This document shows positions 21,171 through 33,254 of a DNA stretch of 64,000 nucleotides, in pieces (the first letter of the stretch is position 1; each line of letters begins with the position of its first letter). The notes under the pieces are model-generated. The model was not told the origin of the DNA. It made no database searches and was given only the letters and a program-made list of their open reading frames with translations. The stretch lies in NCBI RefSeq assembly GCF_008831285.2, contig NC_045149.1, positions 2,780,500 to 2,844,499 of the forward strand, read 5' to 3'. A program made the translations under genes and the position numbers. This DNA is from Nymphaea colorata. Lineage: Eukaryota; Streptophyta; Magnoliopsida; Nymphaeales; Nymphaeaceae.

Positions 21171-22370
21171 ACCAGCCAATGAAGATTTTTTGGAGGCCAA
21201 ATGAAGCAGGATGAAAATCATAAAATATGTTTCCTTTGACTTGATAGGGCGCCCAATCACCTATCAAGGAAAAGAAGTGAAGTCAAATCTAATATTTCTA
21301 TCATATCTACTGTACAATGAAGGCTGTTAATAATTGATGATAAGGATGAGTGCTTCCATACGCTATATATATACTCTATTGATTGGTCAAAGAAAAAGTG
21401 TGTGAGAATTCTTCTGCCGTAGATCCCGTAGAACCAAACCACATTATATTCCTCTTATGTTCTTAATTGTAATAAAGCAACAAATTTGACTCTACTAAAC
21501 GAATTAATACTTTCAGTACACAGGAAATCCATGTGTTATAGTTAGTATGAATTTCCCAAACACAAGGCAGTAAATGCACTGAAAAGAAAAGCTTTTTGTA
21601 ACGCAAAGGCAACTGCATCACAAATAATTAAATATAGAGCTCTTTGCAATGCCAGATCTGAATTGTGTAATAAAATCCTCCAAATGATTATGTTTCTATA
21701 GTGTAAGTTGATTGTTATATTACAAATGATTGATATGAAATCACACTTCTCCCCTTTGAAGACATTTTGCCCTTTTCCTCCCATGAAGCACATGTCTCTG
21801 TTGCAGCTCAAGGGAGTCTCCCTTGTTTGCTAGTGGTTCTCTCCATTTTTGTTGTGGTATTGTTGATCTCCCTCATTCATCTTTGGTTTGTTCCCTTTGT
21901 TATCTCCATGCTTGTCACAGGTTTGTAATTCATCGAAGTGATTCTTGGTGTTGATTTAATGGCCTAGATTTTTATGTTTTTATGTATGTCTGTGATTTTA
22001 GATGACCATCATGATCACATTTCTGCTTTCTTCATTATTATCATTGTTGCCCTTTCAATTGGTCAATTTAACCTTATCTTCTTTGATGTAGTCCTGTGCT
22101 CTGCATGGTTGATTTTCCTCCACAGTTGATGCTAATGATTTTGTTGGGCATGGCTGATTTTGAATTGAAGTCGGCACATGCAAATCATGCATTTTCTAAA
22201 AATATTTTGTCTTGTAGTACGCACACTCTATTCTCTATGTAACTATAACCTCATCCTCTACCTCTCTTTCCCCTTACCTATCCACTTTGAATGTTTCAAA
22301 ATTTATTTCCCTAAATTTTACAAGAGAATTTTCTTATTAGAAAAGTCATACTTTTGTCTTGATTAAACGC
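21170..22370. other. AT-rich stretch without recognisable gene
   Basis: No domain, splice-bounded frame or element end was recognised on either strand. Base composition is like the surrounding repeat-derived DNA. Confidence 0.5.
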
Positions 22371-23105
22371 TAGGATATTCAAGGTTTCATCACTGGAGAA
22401 GTTCCGCAACACGATCTTTTGCTTTAGATTACATCGAATGGCACCACCTAGAAATCTTCTCTAAATCCTACTTACATTGCATGAAAGAAGACAAATTGTT
22501 TACTAAAAAGTTGGATGTACTAGCCTTGTTGTTAGTCTTGAGTCATCCAAGGATATTTAGGATCTTTTCGTATTTCTTTGCTAAAAAATCTTTGGAACAC
22601 ATATCTTATCATAGAGATTCTTTGGCCGAATCTATTAGAAAATCTAAATCGATTTGTGATGATCTCTCTATTATTAGAAAACCTGTTGATGATCGAGCTC
22701 GAGCCTGTCGACTTCTACAAGGCCTAATAGAAGGGTATGAGGCTTTCATGACTGGTATACTTAAACCTCTCCTTCCTACCTATTAGGACGTAATTCCTTT
22801 GCTAGCTCCAAAGTTTTGAAGTAGGTGCAAACTTGTTCTCCAATTGTCATTCCATGTTTGATCAATGTAAGAATGGCTGGCGAGCACATAAAGTTTATTT
22901 CTTTAATGGGTGTGGACGAGGATCATCTCAAGGCAAGAACATTCAAGCTAATTAGCTTGCCAATTAATAAGAACAAGGAAAAGGAGCCAATTGCGTGTCA
23001 GATATGTAGAAATTAAGAAATATCATTATGCCATAGTGTTTCAAGTGATTGAATGATGCATATCGAAGAGGTTCAACAAGCATATTCACTGCCGTGACCA
23101 TGGCT
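22370..23105 (+). pseudogene. Degraded copia gag remnant
   Basis: The best-preserved frame (22481-22786) reads SIRKSKSICDDLSIIRKPV and DDRARACRLLQGLIEGYEAF, a clear UBN2-type copia gag segment. Just upstream another frame gives GFITGEVP and NPTYIA-KKTNCLLKSW, the N-terminal gag. Downstream, ACQICRN followed by an H and C in register (about 22990-23040) is the remains of the zinc knuckle. Several stops and frameshifts are present. It is cut at 23.18 kb, where the duplicated flank of the next copia element begins; no pol follows. Confidence 0.75.
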
Positions 23106-23180
23106 CATATAATTCTAGATTGTTTGTTTCATGTAACCAAATTATATGGTTGTACTACTAGAACTATGAACTTTTTATTT

Positions 23181-23490
23181 ATTATAATGCTATTACACAT
23201 ATATTCTCTGCTTCTTGGCAATTGACTTAACAATTTTTATGTTAAAAAGATATGTAATTGTGCATCTCAAATGTATCACAAAAAATCAATGTAGTAAATT
23301 TTAGCATCAAAATATCACGTCATTGCAGACGTTGTGACATGTACTTCATATCACTGTTTAAGTACTATATTCTAACTTGCAACGATAGATACTAGTGTAG
23401 TTGGCTTGGGATTGTAGAAGATAATTCGTGTTGGTTACAACTAAACTAAAACATTTGGCCGAATAATGCAGGTTCCATAGACAAATAAGA
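23181..23490. repeat. Left copy of a 310-bp direct duplication flanking the old copia
   Basis: Starts ATTATAATG and ends ACAAATAAGA exactly at the left LTR edge. The same sequence occurs at 28925-29236, starting exactly at the right LTR edge, with roughly 15% divergence and near-equal length (310 versus 312). It has no TG..CA ends and no coding signal. Confidence 0.88.
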
Positions 23491-23683
23491 TGTTACCACC
23501 AAAGAGGGAGAAACTTTAGAATTCTCATTCATGTGACCCTAATCTCAAAGTTAAAGAGATTAGGGCTGGTGGTACAATATTTACAATATTAGTTCAAACA
23601 AAATAAGACAATATTAAAAGACCTGCACTCCAACTTCCTAATATTATAAAAACACTCTAACCGATTGTAAAGACTATTTAACA
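23491..23683 (-). repeat. 3' LTR of the old copia (left on the map)
   Basis: 193 bp, TGTTACCACC..ATTTAACA as read on the plus strand. It is the minus-strand 3' LTR because the purine tract lies at its right edge. The internal word CAAAGTTAAAGAGATTAGGG is shared with the other LTR. Confidence 0.93.
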
Positions 23684-23699
23684 CTCCCCCTCAAGTTGG

Positions 23700-25520
23700 A
23701 GCATAGATATCAATCATGCTCAGCTTGTTATAACCTCTCAAGAAATCACCTATGGGTAAACCCTTGCTAAAAATATCAACTGCTTGATCTTTAGAAGAGA
23801 CTTGAATAGTGCTAATAGCTCATTCTTGTTTCAAGTTCTGAACATGGTGACAATACACTTCAATGTGTTTCGTCCTCTCATGAAAAACAAGGTTGTTTGC
23901 AATATAAGTTGCTGCCCTGGTATCACAATACATCTTCATTAGGAGATTCACTGAAATGCCCAAATCTAGAAGCACCAATATAATCCATGACATTTCATCC
24001 ATAGTTTGGGCCATAGCCATATACTCAGACTCAACATTATATCGAGCAACTACATTTTGTTTTTTGCTCATCCAAGAAATAAAATTGCCTCCAACAAAGA
24101 CACAAAAATCTGTATTAGACTTCCTATTGTCTACAGACTCTGCATACTTAGTATCACTATATGCTTTTATGTCAACACATTCTCCCTTTTTGGACCATAG
24201 CCCCTTACCTGATGCTAATTTTAGTATCTTACCTTGCTGCTTCCCAATGAACCTTTTGAGGTTTTTCCATAAATTGACTTAGCTTATTTACAACAAAGCT
24301 AATGTCAGGACGAGTGACAGTCACATAAAGGCTTCTTTATGAGAGACCTATAAGATGTGTTGGTGTATGGAACTTGATCCATACTGGACACTTATATGCA
24401 ATACCGCGGATCCAAATGCGGGTTTGCCCTAATCCTTATGTTGTGAGAGGGGCTGCAGTTTCTTTTTGGTCTTCTCTCTGAGAGTGTTTGTGTTCATCTG
24501 AGAGTGAATAGTGAAAGATCTGTGCGACCGTGGACGTAGGAGATTATTGCTCCGAACCACGTAAATTTTTGTCTTGTTCCTTGTTTCTTCTATCCCTCTC
24601 TTGAGAGTGCGAAAGGAGAGTTTTGTGTGTTGTTCCTAACAAGATGTAGAGTCAAAAGGCTCTGATTCATCATCATGAATATGAACTCGATGATTCATAG
24701 AAAGTGTAGTAGGTTTGACTCTTAATAAACTTGTTTTTTGCAGAAGATCAAGAACATATTTTTTTTTGAGACATTACAAACCCTTTACTACTACGAGCCA
24801 CTTCAATGTTAAGAAAATAACAGAGTTGACCAAGGTCTTTGTGACAAAGTGCTTCTATAAAAATTCCTTTGTCTGAGCCATTTCTTGATTACTTTCTATT
24901 ACACAATATCATCAATATACACAATCAATATCATTATACCAGATGTGCCTCACTTGATAAACAACGAGTGATCTAGCTGGGATCTTCGAAATCCATACTT
25001 AAATACAACTTCAGTTAGCTTATGGAACTATACACATGGACTCTATTTAAGTCCATAAATGGGCTTTTTTAGTTTGCATACCTTGGAACACTCCTCATAT
25101 CACTCAAAACCAGGTGGTTGCTGCACATAGACTGTTTCAAAAAGATCTTCATATAAAAAGACATTTTTCACATCAAGCTAAAATATAGTTCAATTCTACT
25201 GGTCAACAAGAGATATAATGAGTCGAATAGTGTCTAATTGAGCCATAAGTGAAAAGGTCTCAAAGAAGTCAAGCCCATAAGTTTGTTTATATCCTTTTGC
25301 CATAAGACGTGCTTTGAACCATCCAAATGAACCATGAGAACGATACTTGATGGTGAATACCCATTTGGAGACAACAACATCACAATTTATCGATGGATCC
25401 ACCAAGTCCCAAGTTTCCATAGAAATAAGCACATCAATTTCTTCCTGCATGGCTTGCCTCCACCATGAGTCTAACAAGGCTTGGTGGTGAGAATATGGGA
25501 TAATATGAGTAGACATAGCT
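23700..25520 (-). pseudogene. RT / RNase H remnant of the old copia
   Basis: The RNase H end is at 23820-24071 ([38 protein letters not shown]). The RT start is at 25196-25516: VVSKWVFTIKYRSHGSFGWF, then KARLMAKGYKQTYGLDFFET. Between them the frame is repeatedly broken. The motifs match the family of the 58-kb element. An apparent alternative 40-codon frame near 24400-24640, where the plus strand carries TCATCTGAGAGTG-like repeats, may be a small secondary insertion; it was not resolved. Confidence 0.8.
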
Positions 25521-25549
25521 CAATCAAACTGTACCAAACTTGTACTCAG

Positions 25550-27050
25550 CTAATCAATAGAGACAGAATTAGAGATTGGATGCACTATGCATTGTTGCTT
25601 GCCTTTGCGAATAGCAATAGGAAGATTATCTGCACAACTGTTGTCATTTATGCCTGAGTCAGTCTTATCAATAGAACTTACCTCTAGAGAAGACGTTGGT
25701 GAACAATTTAGAGAGGGATCTTGACGGCGAGTGTAGACTAATGGAGGATCAAGGAAACGTTCACATGACATAGGCGGAGAAGGAGAAATTGACTCAAGTG
25801 ACACTAGAGGAATAAGAAGAGGAACATAAACTGGCATCTCAGACATAGTGAGACTTAGAGAGGAAAAATAAGGACGAGACTCTAAGAATGTAATATCCGC
25901 TTTGACAATCTCTTTCCTGGTTTGAGGATCAAAACACCAACATCCTTTTCGATTGGCAAAATATCCAATGAATACACATTAGATGGCTTGGGCTACAAGT
26001 TTTGTTTTTGTTTGGGACTAAGATGTGTGCAAAGCAAGTGCATTCAAATACTTTGGGAGATATATAGAATAACAGTCAATCAGGATATAGTATTTGAATA
26101 AGAATGTGTTCTTGGATGGCTGATGAGGATAATCTATTACAGAGATAGCTTCACCACAAAAGTAGGCAGACATATGTGAATTCAGCATGAGGGTGCGGGC
26201 CACATTTAAAAGTTGCTGATGTTTGTGTTCGTGACACCATTTTGTTGGGATGTGTGGGGATAGGTATATTATGGTTTAATTCCATGTTTGACATAAAACT
26301 GAAGTAGAATGAATTCAAGAGCATTATCAGTACGAATATTTTTGACAATGAAACCAAATTGAGTTTTATTTCAATGACAAATTTCTGAAATATACAAATA
26401 ACTTCAGATATCTCTTGTAACAAAAATACCCAACTGACTCTAGTAAAATCATCAACTAAAACAAGGTAATACCAGAAACACGACCGAAAAGAAAATGGAC
26501 TTTGGCTCGAAGGAAAACCATTCAATGTATGCTTGCCTAATTGACATGCATCACATAACAACGACTCTGATGTAGAAATATCTGGAAACATGTGACAAAG
26601 TTTGGACAAAGACGGGTGAACCAGTCTGAGATGCCACTAGAAAAAAGAGGCCATCGATTTGAAAGAAGATGCAACAACATTTATTGAGACAAAAAGGAAA
26701 TAGAGTTTCTCATGTTCATGGCCACCACCAATCTTCTTTCCAGTTTGTAAGTCCTCGAAAGAACATGAATCAAGATAAAAAATGACTATACACAGTAAGT
26801 CATTAGCCAGTCGCTTAAGAGATAACAAATTAATAGGAAACTGAGCATATAGGACATGTATAATGGTGCTTAAGTGTGGAAAATATATATCACGGTTGCC
26901 ATAACAGGGGATAGCTTGCCATTAGCTAGTCTGACATGTTGAACGACGAAAAAATCTATGGTTGATTACAACAGTGCTTGAATCAATCATCCACATTATA
27001 CCTGGGTCATTGGTAGGAGCACCAAGAGAGAAGGTTGAGTCGATTATAGC
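25550..27050 (-). pseudogene. Protease-integrase-linker remnant of the old copia
   Basis: From right to left: MWMIDSSTV near 26990-27005 is the decayed protease site (D-S-S in place of D-S-G). 26637-26828 is the region after protease (MLSLKRLANDLLC, the usual L-L-S-V-x-x-L position). 26151-26609 holds SLLCDACQLGKHT and YYLVLVDDFTRVSWVFLL from GAG-pre-integrase and integrase. 25550-25846 is the proline/serine-rich linker before RT (IAIRKGKQQCIVHPIS). Stops and frameshifts separate all of them. Confidence 0.8.
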
Positions 27051-28043
27051 AATGGTAGCAGAATGTCATATTCATCCTTACTTAAATTAGGGGAATATGA
27101 TGTTGGTATAGGAGAATCAATAGGAGACTCAACCATAGATACTATAGCCTTTGAGGAAGCTGTTTTGGATGAGGAAGACCCTTTGCCTGTAGTGGTTCTA
27201 CCTCTACCACGCCTTGGTGTACCAACAAAATGATCCTCTAAATGACCTAATTTGCCACAAAAGGTGCATTGAAACGTGCTACGACATGCACCTCGGTTTG
27301 TATCATGTCCCCTACCTCCAATATAAGAGCTATGACCGCGTCCTCCTAAAATCACAAGTACAGAGACTGGTGTGTCATGTGTAGGCTGAGAGAGAGTGAC
27401 TGACTGCAAGATGGCTCAGCCTGTTATACGTGTCAGCTAAGTTTGGAAGATCACTGCCTATGAAAATTTGCGCCTTTGCCACCAAGTACTTTGGAGATAA
27501 CCCAGACAGAAACTTTGCTACCATACCAGATTCAAAGTGTGATGCATAGCAGTGCTGGTAAGGGAGGCAAAAAACTTTTAACCTTTCATATGCAGCAGTC
27601 AATGTAACAAATACTGAGACAAGTCTTGATCACCTTGTTGTATGTTATATAACTCCTCTTCCATTTGTAAAATCTTAATAGCATTAATGGCATGAGAATG
27701 TCTTCTTCAGGAAAGACCACATATCTTTGGCCTTGGTATGGTATGCAATAGTTGGAGCTATATGAGATTTCACACTGTTCATAATCCATGACATAACAAT
27801 GTTATTATTTTCATCCCACGTAGCAAATTTCCCTCTTTTCTCAATAGGTTCATTTTTTTCAAGAATATGTCTCTTCCCATGACCATCCACAGATATCATC
27901 AACACCCTAGACCAGATTTCATAATTTGAACCATTAAGTTTGATCATGGTTCCATAGGATAAGGAATTTTCAGCCATCTTGTATTCATTCAAACCTTCGA
28001 ACTTACTACTGTCAGTCATAGTAGATAATAAGAAAACCGACAC
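27044..28043 (-). pseudogene. Gag remnant of the old copia
   Basis: The segment at 27684-28043 starts with a methionine and reads MIKLNGSNYEIWSRVLMISV and DENNNIVMSWIMNSVKSHIA, the copia gag N-terminus. 27375-27602 continues (AAYERLKVFCLPYQHCY, GLSPKYLVAKAQ), and 27044-27409 has a glycine/arginine stretch and a zinc knuckle C-T-F-C-x4-H whose last cysteine is phenylalanine. Frame changes separate the three. The leader between primer site and gag is about 680 bases, as in the 58-kb relative. Confidence 0.85.
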
Positions 28044-28732
28044 GCAATATGTAGAATGAAGTAGTCAATCACTATAGAGAAAAAATATCTCTACTATCCT
28101 CGAAGATCATACAAATATCACACACTAGGCAACGAGAAGGAATATGTAATCATAGAACTAACCAAATTCTGAACAATATAAAAGAGAAAAGATAACAAAT
28201 TGCATAAATTTGAGTCGACTGCTTCAGATGATAGCTGTCCCATTCAGAAGACTGCTGCTGATTTCTGCTAATTACTGCAGATTGTTGATGCTCTGCTTTC
28301 AGTCACCCCAAATATGATCAGTAGAGCACCATCCACGTCAAGAACAAAGCTAAAACATCCTCCATGATCAATAGATCAAATCTGCTCCACATGCTGACTT
28401 ACATCCATGAAAAGCAAATCAACTTGCTCCACACGATCCATGTGAAACTTTGATCTTGCCTTAAACAACATCCACAAATAGCATATCTACTCTACTCCAC
28501 ACAATCTGTTGTTCTGCATGCCAAACAACAGCCACGAGATCCACTTAAGGATTTGATCATGCCTTTTACAAAGGCATGATTAGGTTCTTCTCCACGCAAC
28601 ACACCCAAACTCTATTCTTTTAAAAGAGAAAGAAGGAAGGAGATCACCAAAGTAAGGAGTCACCGGACAAAAGGAAGTCACCGGAGGACTTACTTGGTGG
28701 CCAGCATTAAGAGACCTTTGGCTCTGATACCA

Positions 28733-28924
28733 TGTTACCACCAGAGAGGGAGAAACTTCAGAATTCTCATTCACGTGACACTAATCTCAAAGTTAAAGAG
28801 ATTAGGGCTGGTAGTACAAGATCTACAATATTACTCCAGACAAAATAAGACAAGATTAAAAGACTTGCACTCCAACTTCACAATATTGCAGAAACACTCT
28901 AACCAACTTCAAAGACATTTAACA
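28733..28924 (-). repeat. 5' LTR of the old copia (right on the map)
   Basis: 192 bp, next to the primer-site complement. It pairs with 23491-23683 at about 89% identity. Confidence 0.93.
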
Positions 28925-29236
28925 ATTATAATGTTATTACATATATATTCCCTATCTCTTGGCAATTGGCAAAACAATTTTTATGTTTGAAAGACATGTA
29001 ATTGTGTATCTCAAATGTATCACGAAAATTCACTACAGTTACTTTTAGCATCAACATATCACAATCATAGCAGACATTGTGACATATACTTCATATCATT
29101 GTCTAAGCACTATATCTCTAACTTTCAATGATTGATACTAGTGCAGTTGGCTTGGGATTGTAGAAAATAATTCATGTTGGTTACAATTGAACTAATACAT
29201 TTGGCCCAATAATGCAAGTTCCATAGACAAATAAGA
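28925..29236. repeat. Right copy of the 310-bp direct duplication
   Basis: Begins ATTATAATG directly after the LTR and ends ATAAGA before AGTGCAATAC. See the left copy at 23181-23490. Confidence 0.88.
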
Positions 29237-29754
29237 AGTGCAATACAAAACAACCGTCATATACTAGTGATCAGTTTCACCGGTCGGTTCATCCCTGCTA
29301 TGGGCACCGCTGTAGACAGACTATTGGAAAAGGCTATGCTGGTGTCGTCAGTCCTAATTTATGGGGGTGAATACAGCAGTGGAAAATTTAACCCGTATTA
29401 TGCTGCAGCGGTGATTTTTGATGATGTAGTGAATTTTATCACCGCTATTGGTTCGATTTTGTTTTTAGATTATCAAATAATCTAAATTTTCATAACACCA
29501 CAAACAGCCTCCTAGGAAAATAAGCAAAGGTTAAGGTAGTTGGTTGTTGATTCACCTTAAAAATAAAAGCCCCCAAAAATATGATTACTAAAACTTTTTA
29601 GTGGAATTAGAGATGTCAATGTCGTAACACACCACATCAGCAATCAAGTAAACAGAAAAGAACTGTAGCCTACACTAAAACACAAGGCACACTTGACATC
29701 ATCAAAAGTCACAATATCCATAGCCAAAAAGTAAAAAATCAAAAAAACAACTCC

Positions 29755-30100
29755 TCACCAGCAGACAGGGCTTGGACTTTGCAAACGAACTGGAGGCATG
29801 GTCTGCACTGGGAGGCTCTCATGGGGTAGTCTGAAATCCCCATAAGGTCCATTTCGACCATCACATGATGAGGAACTCATGGGACTTGTAAACCTTGACG
29901 CATTGTAGGTGTCGCTTCCCCTATAGCCACAATAGGATCACCCCTTGCTAGAGAACTGCTGTACCTGGAGTTCTTGCCATAAGGATCATCCCTTGGAAAT
30001 GCATGACTCGAAGTGGAAAAACCCGGACTGTATCCACCAGGAGGAGGGCCTGATCTTTCATACTACTCAGGACCAGAATATGATCTTGCCTACAAATTCC
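29755..30100 (-). pseudogene. Broken C-terminal exon of an unidentified Pro/Ser/Tyr-rich host protein
   Basis: One minus-strand frame gives RSGPPPGGYSPGFSTSSHAF and DDPYGKNSRYSSSLARGDP. The next frame then gives GSDTYNASRFTSPMSSSSCD and PHESLPVQTMPPVRLQSPSP, ending TGA at 29755-29757. A frameshift near 29930 and a TAG near 30060 break it. The composition (P, S, G, Y, R) suggests a disordered tail, as in many RNA-binding or regulatory proteins, but I cannot name the family. It sits among other host fragments (kinase, clathrin), so it may have been carried here. Confidence 0.5.
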
Positions 30101-31467
30101 CATTCAAGGACTTGCATGAAACTATTACAAACATGATTTCGAAAGTTAATTCGCAAGGTATGTAATCTTATGAAAAGAAATGAAAAATAAAAAGGCAACA
30201 TCAAAGTATCAGAAATTGTGAAAACCTACATATTGATCCACTAATTTCTGATGCCACCAACAGAAGAAAAGAACTGAATTTGTACTAAATCTCCACACGC
30301 TATCAGTGCATTCATAAGAACTGGTTATTTGACCCTTTAATTAGTCAATCTTTTAGTCAGTACCCTTTAGTCTATAACAAAGTTTACATCACGTTCCAAG
30401 CTTAATTCTAACCACCTGAGGGCATGAAAAGTTAGGATCTGGACGTGGACAAGGTGAGTGAAGGTTCGGATACCCAGGATCTCCTATGATTAAAGAATTC
30501 ACAATTCACACATAAGTACATTAAAACAAACACCACAAAGAGCATTATTATAAGTCAGGAACAAGACAGAAGGTTAAGTATTTGAATGATAACCTGTGCT
30601 AATCAGGTTAGGCGGACCACATTTTAAACACGGTTTTCAGGAGCAGATAGCATCTCATTTACTTACTATTTCAGCAGGCACCTCCTTTCCCATTTCATTA
30701 AATCATCTTTTTGCACGATGCTTCAGCTTTTTAGGAGTTGGAAATATCAAAACAACGATCTGAACAGACTGGTAAGGAAGTCAAGAATACTGTCATATAG
30801 AATTCAACAGAAAGGTAGTGGATGATGAAGGTTCACCCATCAGGCAAAGAAGCAAACGTGGTACTAATGGTTGCATCAATAGAGTAACAATAGACAGAAA
30901 GAATAGATGACAAACAAATTTCTCTGTTCAAGTTACAGTATCATCACATCCAAAAGGGAATCCTGGCTTGCTCAGCACCAAGGAGGCCAACTGGATGCCA
31001 AGGGCTCAGCATTGTGGGAATGCAAGGCCCAGAAGAAAAACTGTCCTAATGGGGCAAGAGTAAGCGCAGTGCTGCATATTTATCCAACATCTGAACTTTG
31101 GGATACAGAAAACCGACCACATTGGCGTCTCGATGAAACCCATTTGAGGTCTGGATTTTCAAACTGGCAACTTCAACTCTTAGTTGGCTAAAATAGTTGA
31201 TGAGAGTTTGTTGGAAAACACGTGGGAGAAGAATAAGCATGTCTGTAGCAGAAATTGTCAGCAGGTTAGTAAGAGTTGGAACCCCCACCAAAACCAGGTT
31301 TCCTGAAAATTAAAGTCCCAAACTGTGAGGAATTTGAAAAGCCAAGAGATTCTGAATTTCAGAGCATACAAGTGAGACTAAAAAGGGAAAAGCAGGAGAT
31401 TTTAAATCTATCTGATGATTACCTATAGAGTTCAAGAAGTAAGTTAAATTTTGTGGAATGCACAGAC

Positions 31468-31673
31468 CATGAAGAACTGACGCTAAGCTGCCGTAAGGAG
31501 AGAAATGGAGAACCAGATGAAGGCCACCTTCAACTCCAAACCCAATCAAAAGAGCAGCATTTGGATGGTTTATATGAGCAATAATCCCAAGTTCACACAA
31601 GAAATCTTCAATCCTATCTTCCTCTATTTTCCCTTTCGTTAACTTCTTGATGGCTACAAATTCTCCTCGAAAC
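31468..31673 (-). pseudogene. Receptor-like cytoplasmic kinase exon (class VI, RBK-like)
   Basis: The exon runs from an acceptor (TTTCTAG) to a possible donor (CATG then GTCTGT). It encodes GEFVAIKKLTKGK (catalytic lysine of kinase subdomain II), EDFLCELGIIAHINHPNAAL and GVEGGLHLVLHFSPYGSLAS, the N-lobe of RLCK class VI kinases related to RBK1/RBK2. Beyond the donor the frame runs into unrelated sequence, and no glycine-loop or HRD/DFG exon was found nearby on this strand. It is a single-exon fragment, possibly without lesions inside the exon. It could be an exon of a long-intron gene, but the loss of neighbours favours a fragment. Confidence 0.7.
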
Positions 31674-31921
31674 CTAGAAATAGAGGCTGGAAACTAAGCG
31701 GTTGAATCTCTAAAACTGATCACAAGTATTAAGCTGACTGTCCAACACAAGAATGACCATGCCAAACAACAATAAATGAATTTCAGAATGTCTCATATAT
31801 ATTTCAATTTCATAAGATGACTTGTGTACATGTTCACTAAAAGATGAAAAATAAAGAAGACATATCAGCATTCACTTGACCATGATTTGTAATAGCAAAT
31901 CATAATAATAATAAAAATAAC

Positions 31922-32078
31922 CCTGAAAGTGAATATCGCCTCCAGCTTATAGAGCAAGTGATGTCAACTGCTTTGTCTGAGAGCAAGAGCCCAGACTTTG
32001 AAGGAAGTTTTTTATGCTTGTGTTGATGCAAAGGAGTTCCGCCTGGCTCAAATTTGTGGTATCAACATTATAGTACAG
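31922..32078 (+). pseudogene. Clathrin heavy chain fragment with internal deletion
   Basis: Two clathrin heavy chain pieces are fused. 31922-31993 encodes [18 protein letters not shown] and SESKSP. 31995-32078, in another frame, encodes [20 protein letters not shown] and CGINIIVQ. In the plant protein these lie hundreds of residues apart in the leg repeats, so a large internal piece is gone and the join is out of frame. The second piece ends at CAG followed by ATAAGTG, where a GTAAGT donor would be expected, so one base change destroys the splice site. Clathrin heavy chain forms the coat of endocytic vesicles; this copy cannot. Confidence 0.78.
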
Positions 32079-32329
32079 ATAAGTGTGCAATGTGGCTTAT
32101 TTGTGCCCTGCTTATTGTTTTGTAACAGTAGTATTGGCTACTCATAGACTTTTAAAAGTAATGGAAGATGTTAAGAACAGTGTTTTTCATTTGACTTCAA
32201 GGTCAATCCTGCTTGGAACTGCGTCGGATTCAGCAGGTCTTGAGGAAATGAAGTTTAATCAACTGACCAATTTCGTGGAACTTTACGGTATTTCTCACCT
32301 TAACTATGGATTATGATATTGTGGAGGTC

Positions 32330-33099
32330 AACTTTGCATTTTATGGTGCCTATTCCCTTACTTAAAGGCCATATCTTCATTCAATTTTTCTCTCTTAATT
32401 TCAAAAAATTTTTATTGTAGGCAGCCAGCACCTTTTGGTGCTAATCTAATAAATTGAAGATCTTGATTGTGTTTTTTATTTTACTGATATGAGCTCAGAT
32501 TTGCTGGCAATTATCAAATGGGAACTACCTCGAATTGAGGGTAGGCACAAACGCATAAACAATTAGTTGCTTTACAACTAATATGATTTGTTTAGGACTT
32601 TTAAGTATTAAGTCGACCTTCAAGTAGATTAGGTCAAAGATTTAATACGTGAGCACACGTCCACCATTGGCATATTCAAATAAAAGTTGATCTACATAGT
32701 CCAAGTTCGTTTATCAAAATGAAAAAGTTATTGTTCATTTTTCAAAGAAGTGTATATTAATAATGGTGGCGTATCTTATTGTAAAGAGTAAAAAATGTGC
32801 TTCAACTTGACAAATAATCTAACAGTACCGTATATTGGTTTAGCTGGAGACCGTTGTTTGGTAGTCTGCAAGAAAATCAAGAAGCTGATCTAACGAGACG
32901 AAAAGGATATGTTACGAGTCTTTATTCGATGATTTTCCTAAGGACACGTATGCTTCAATATATGTGATAATAATGCAAAAAGTGCTAGAAACATATTATG
33001 TACATAATCAGTTCGCATTATTAATTAAAAATAATTTTCTGCCACATAAACAATAAGTTTTATCACTATTTAAGTTCTTAGGTTGTTTATCTTTAGTTA
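32330..33099. other. AT-rich stretch without recognisable gene
   Basis: Nothing supported on either strand between the clathrin fragment and the CACTA element. Confidence 0.5.
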
Positions 33100-33254
33100 T
33101 AACACTAAAAAAAAGATAGATTTAACGACACGTTGAAAAAATGGATGTCGGTGAAAGTGTTTTTTTATCGACGTCTAGGTGAACATGGCGTTGAAAGCTT
33201 TCTTTTACTGACACTAGACGTCGAACATTGTTGAAAACAGCCTTCACCGATGCA

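Larger units (their letters stand above)
23491..28924 (-). mobile_element. Old Ty1/copia retrotransposon with LTRs (5434 bp)
   Basis: LTRs lie at 23491-23683 (193 bp) and 28733-28924 (192 bp), TGTTACC..TTTAACA on the plus strand. They differ at about 21 positions (11%). The primer site complement GCTCTGATACCA abuts the right LTR (28721-28732) and the purine-tract complement CTCCCCCTC abuts the left LTR (23684-23692), so transcription ran right to left. Gag, protease, integrase, RT and RNase H fragments occur in that order with many lesions. Protein fragments closely resemble the element at 58.2-63.4 kb, so both are one family. It has no 5-bp target duplication; instead a 310-bp duplication flanks it. 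Confidence 0.93.

Noticed and set aside
23181-23490. The 310-bp flanking duplication as LTRs of an outer element
   Set aside because: It lacks TG..CA ends, and no primer site, purine tract or other internal sequence exists between it and the copia LTRs.
29267-29485. 72-codon frame with a higher-GC start (FTGRFIPAMGTAVDRLLEK)
   Set aside because: No domain recognised, no splice or UTR support; symmetric CACCGCT/AGCGGTG words suggest repeat-derived sequence, but no element ends could be set.
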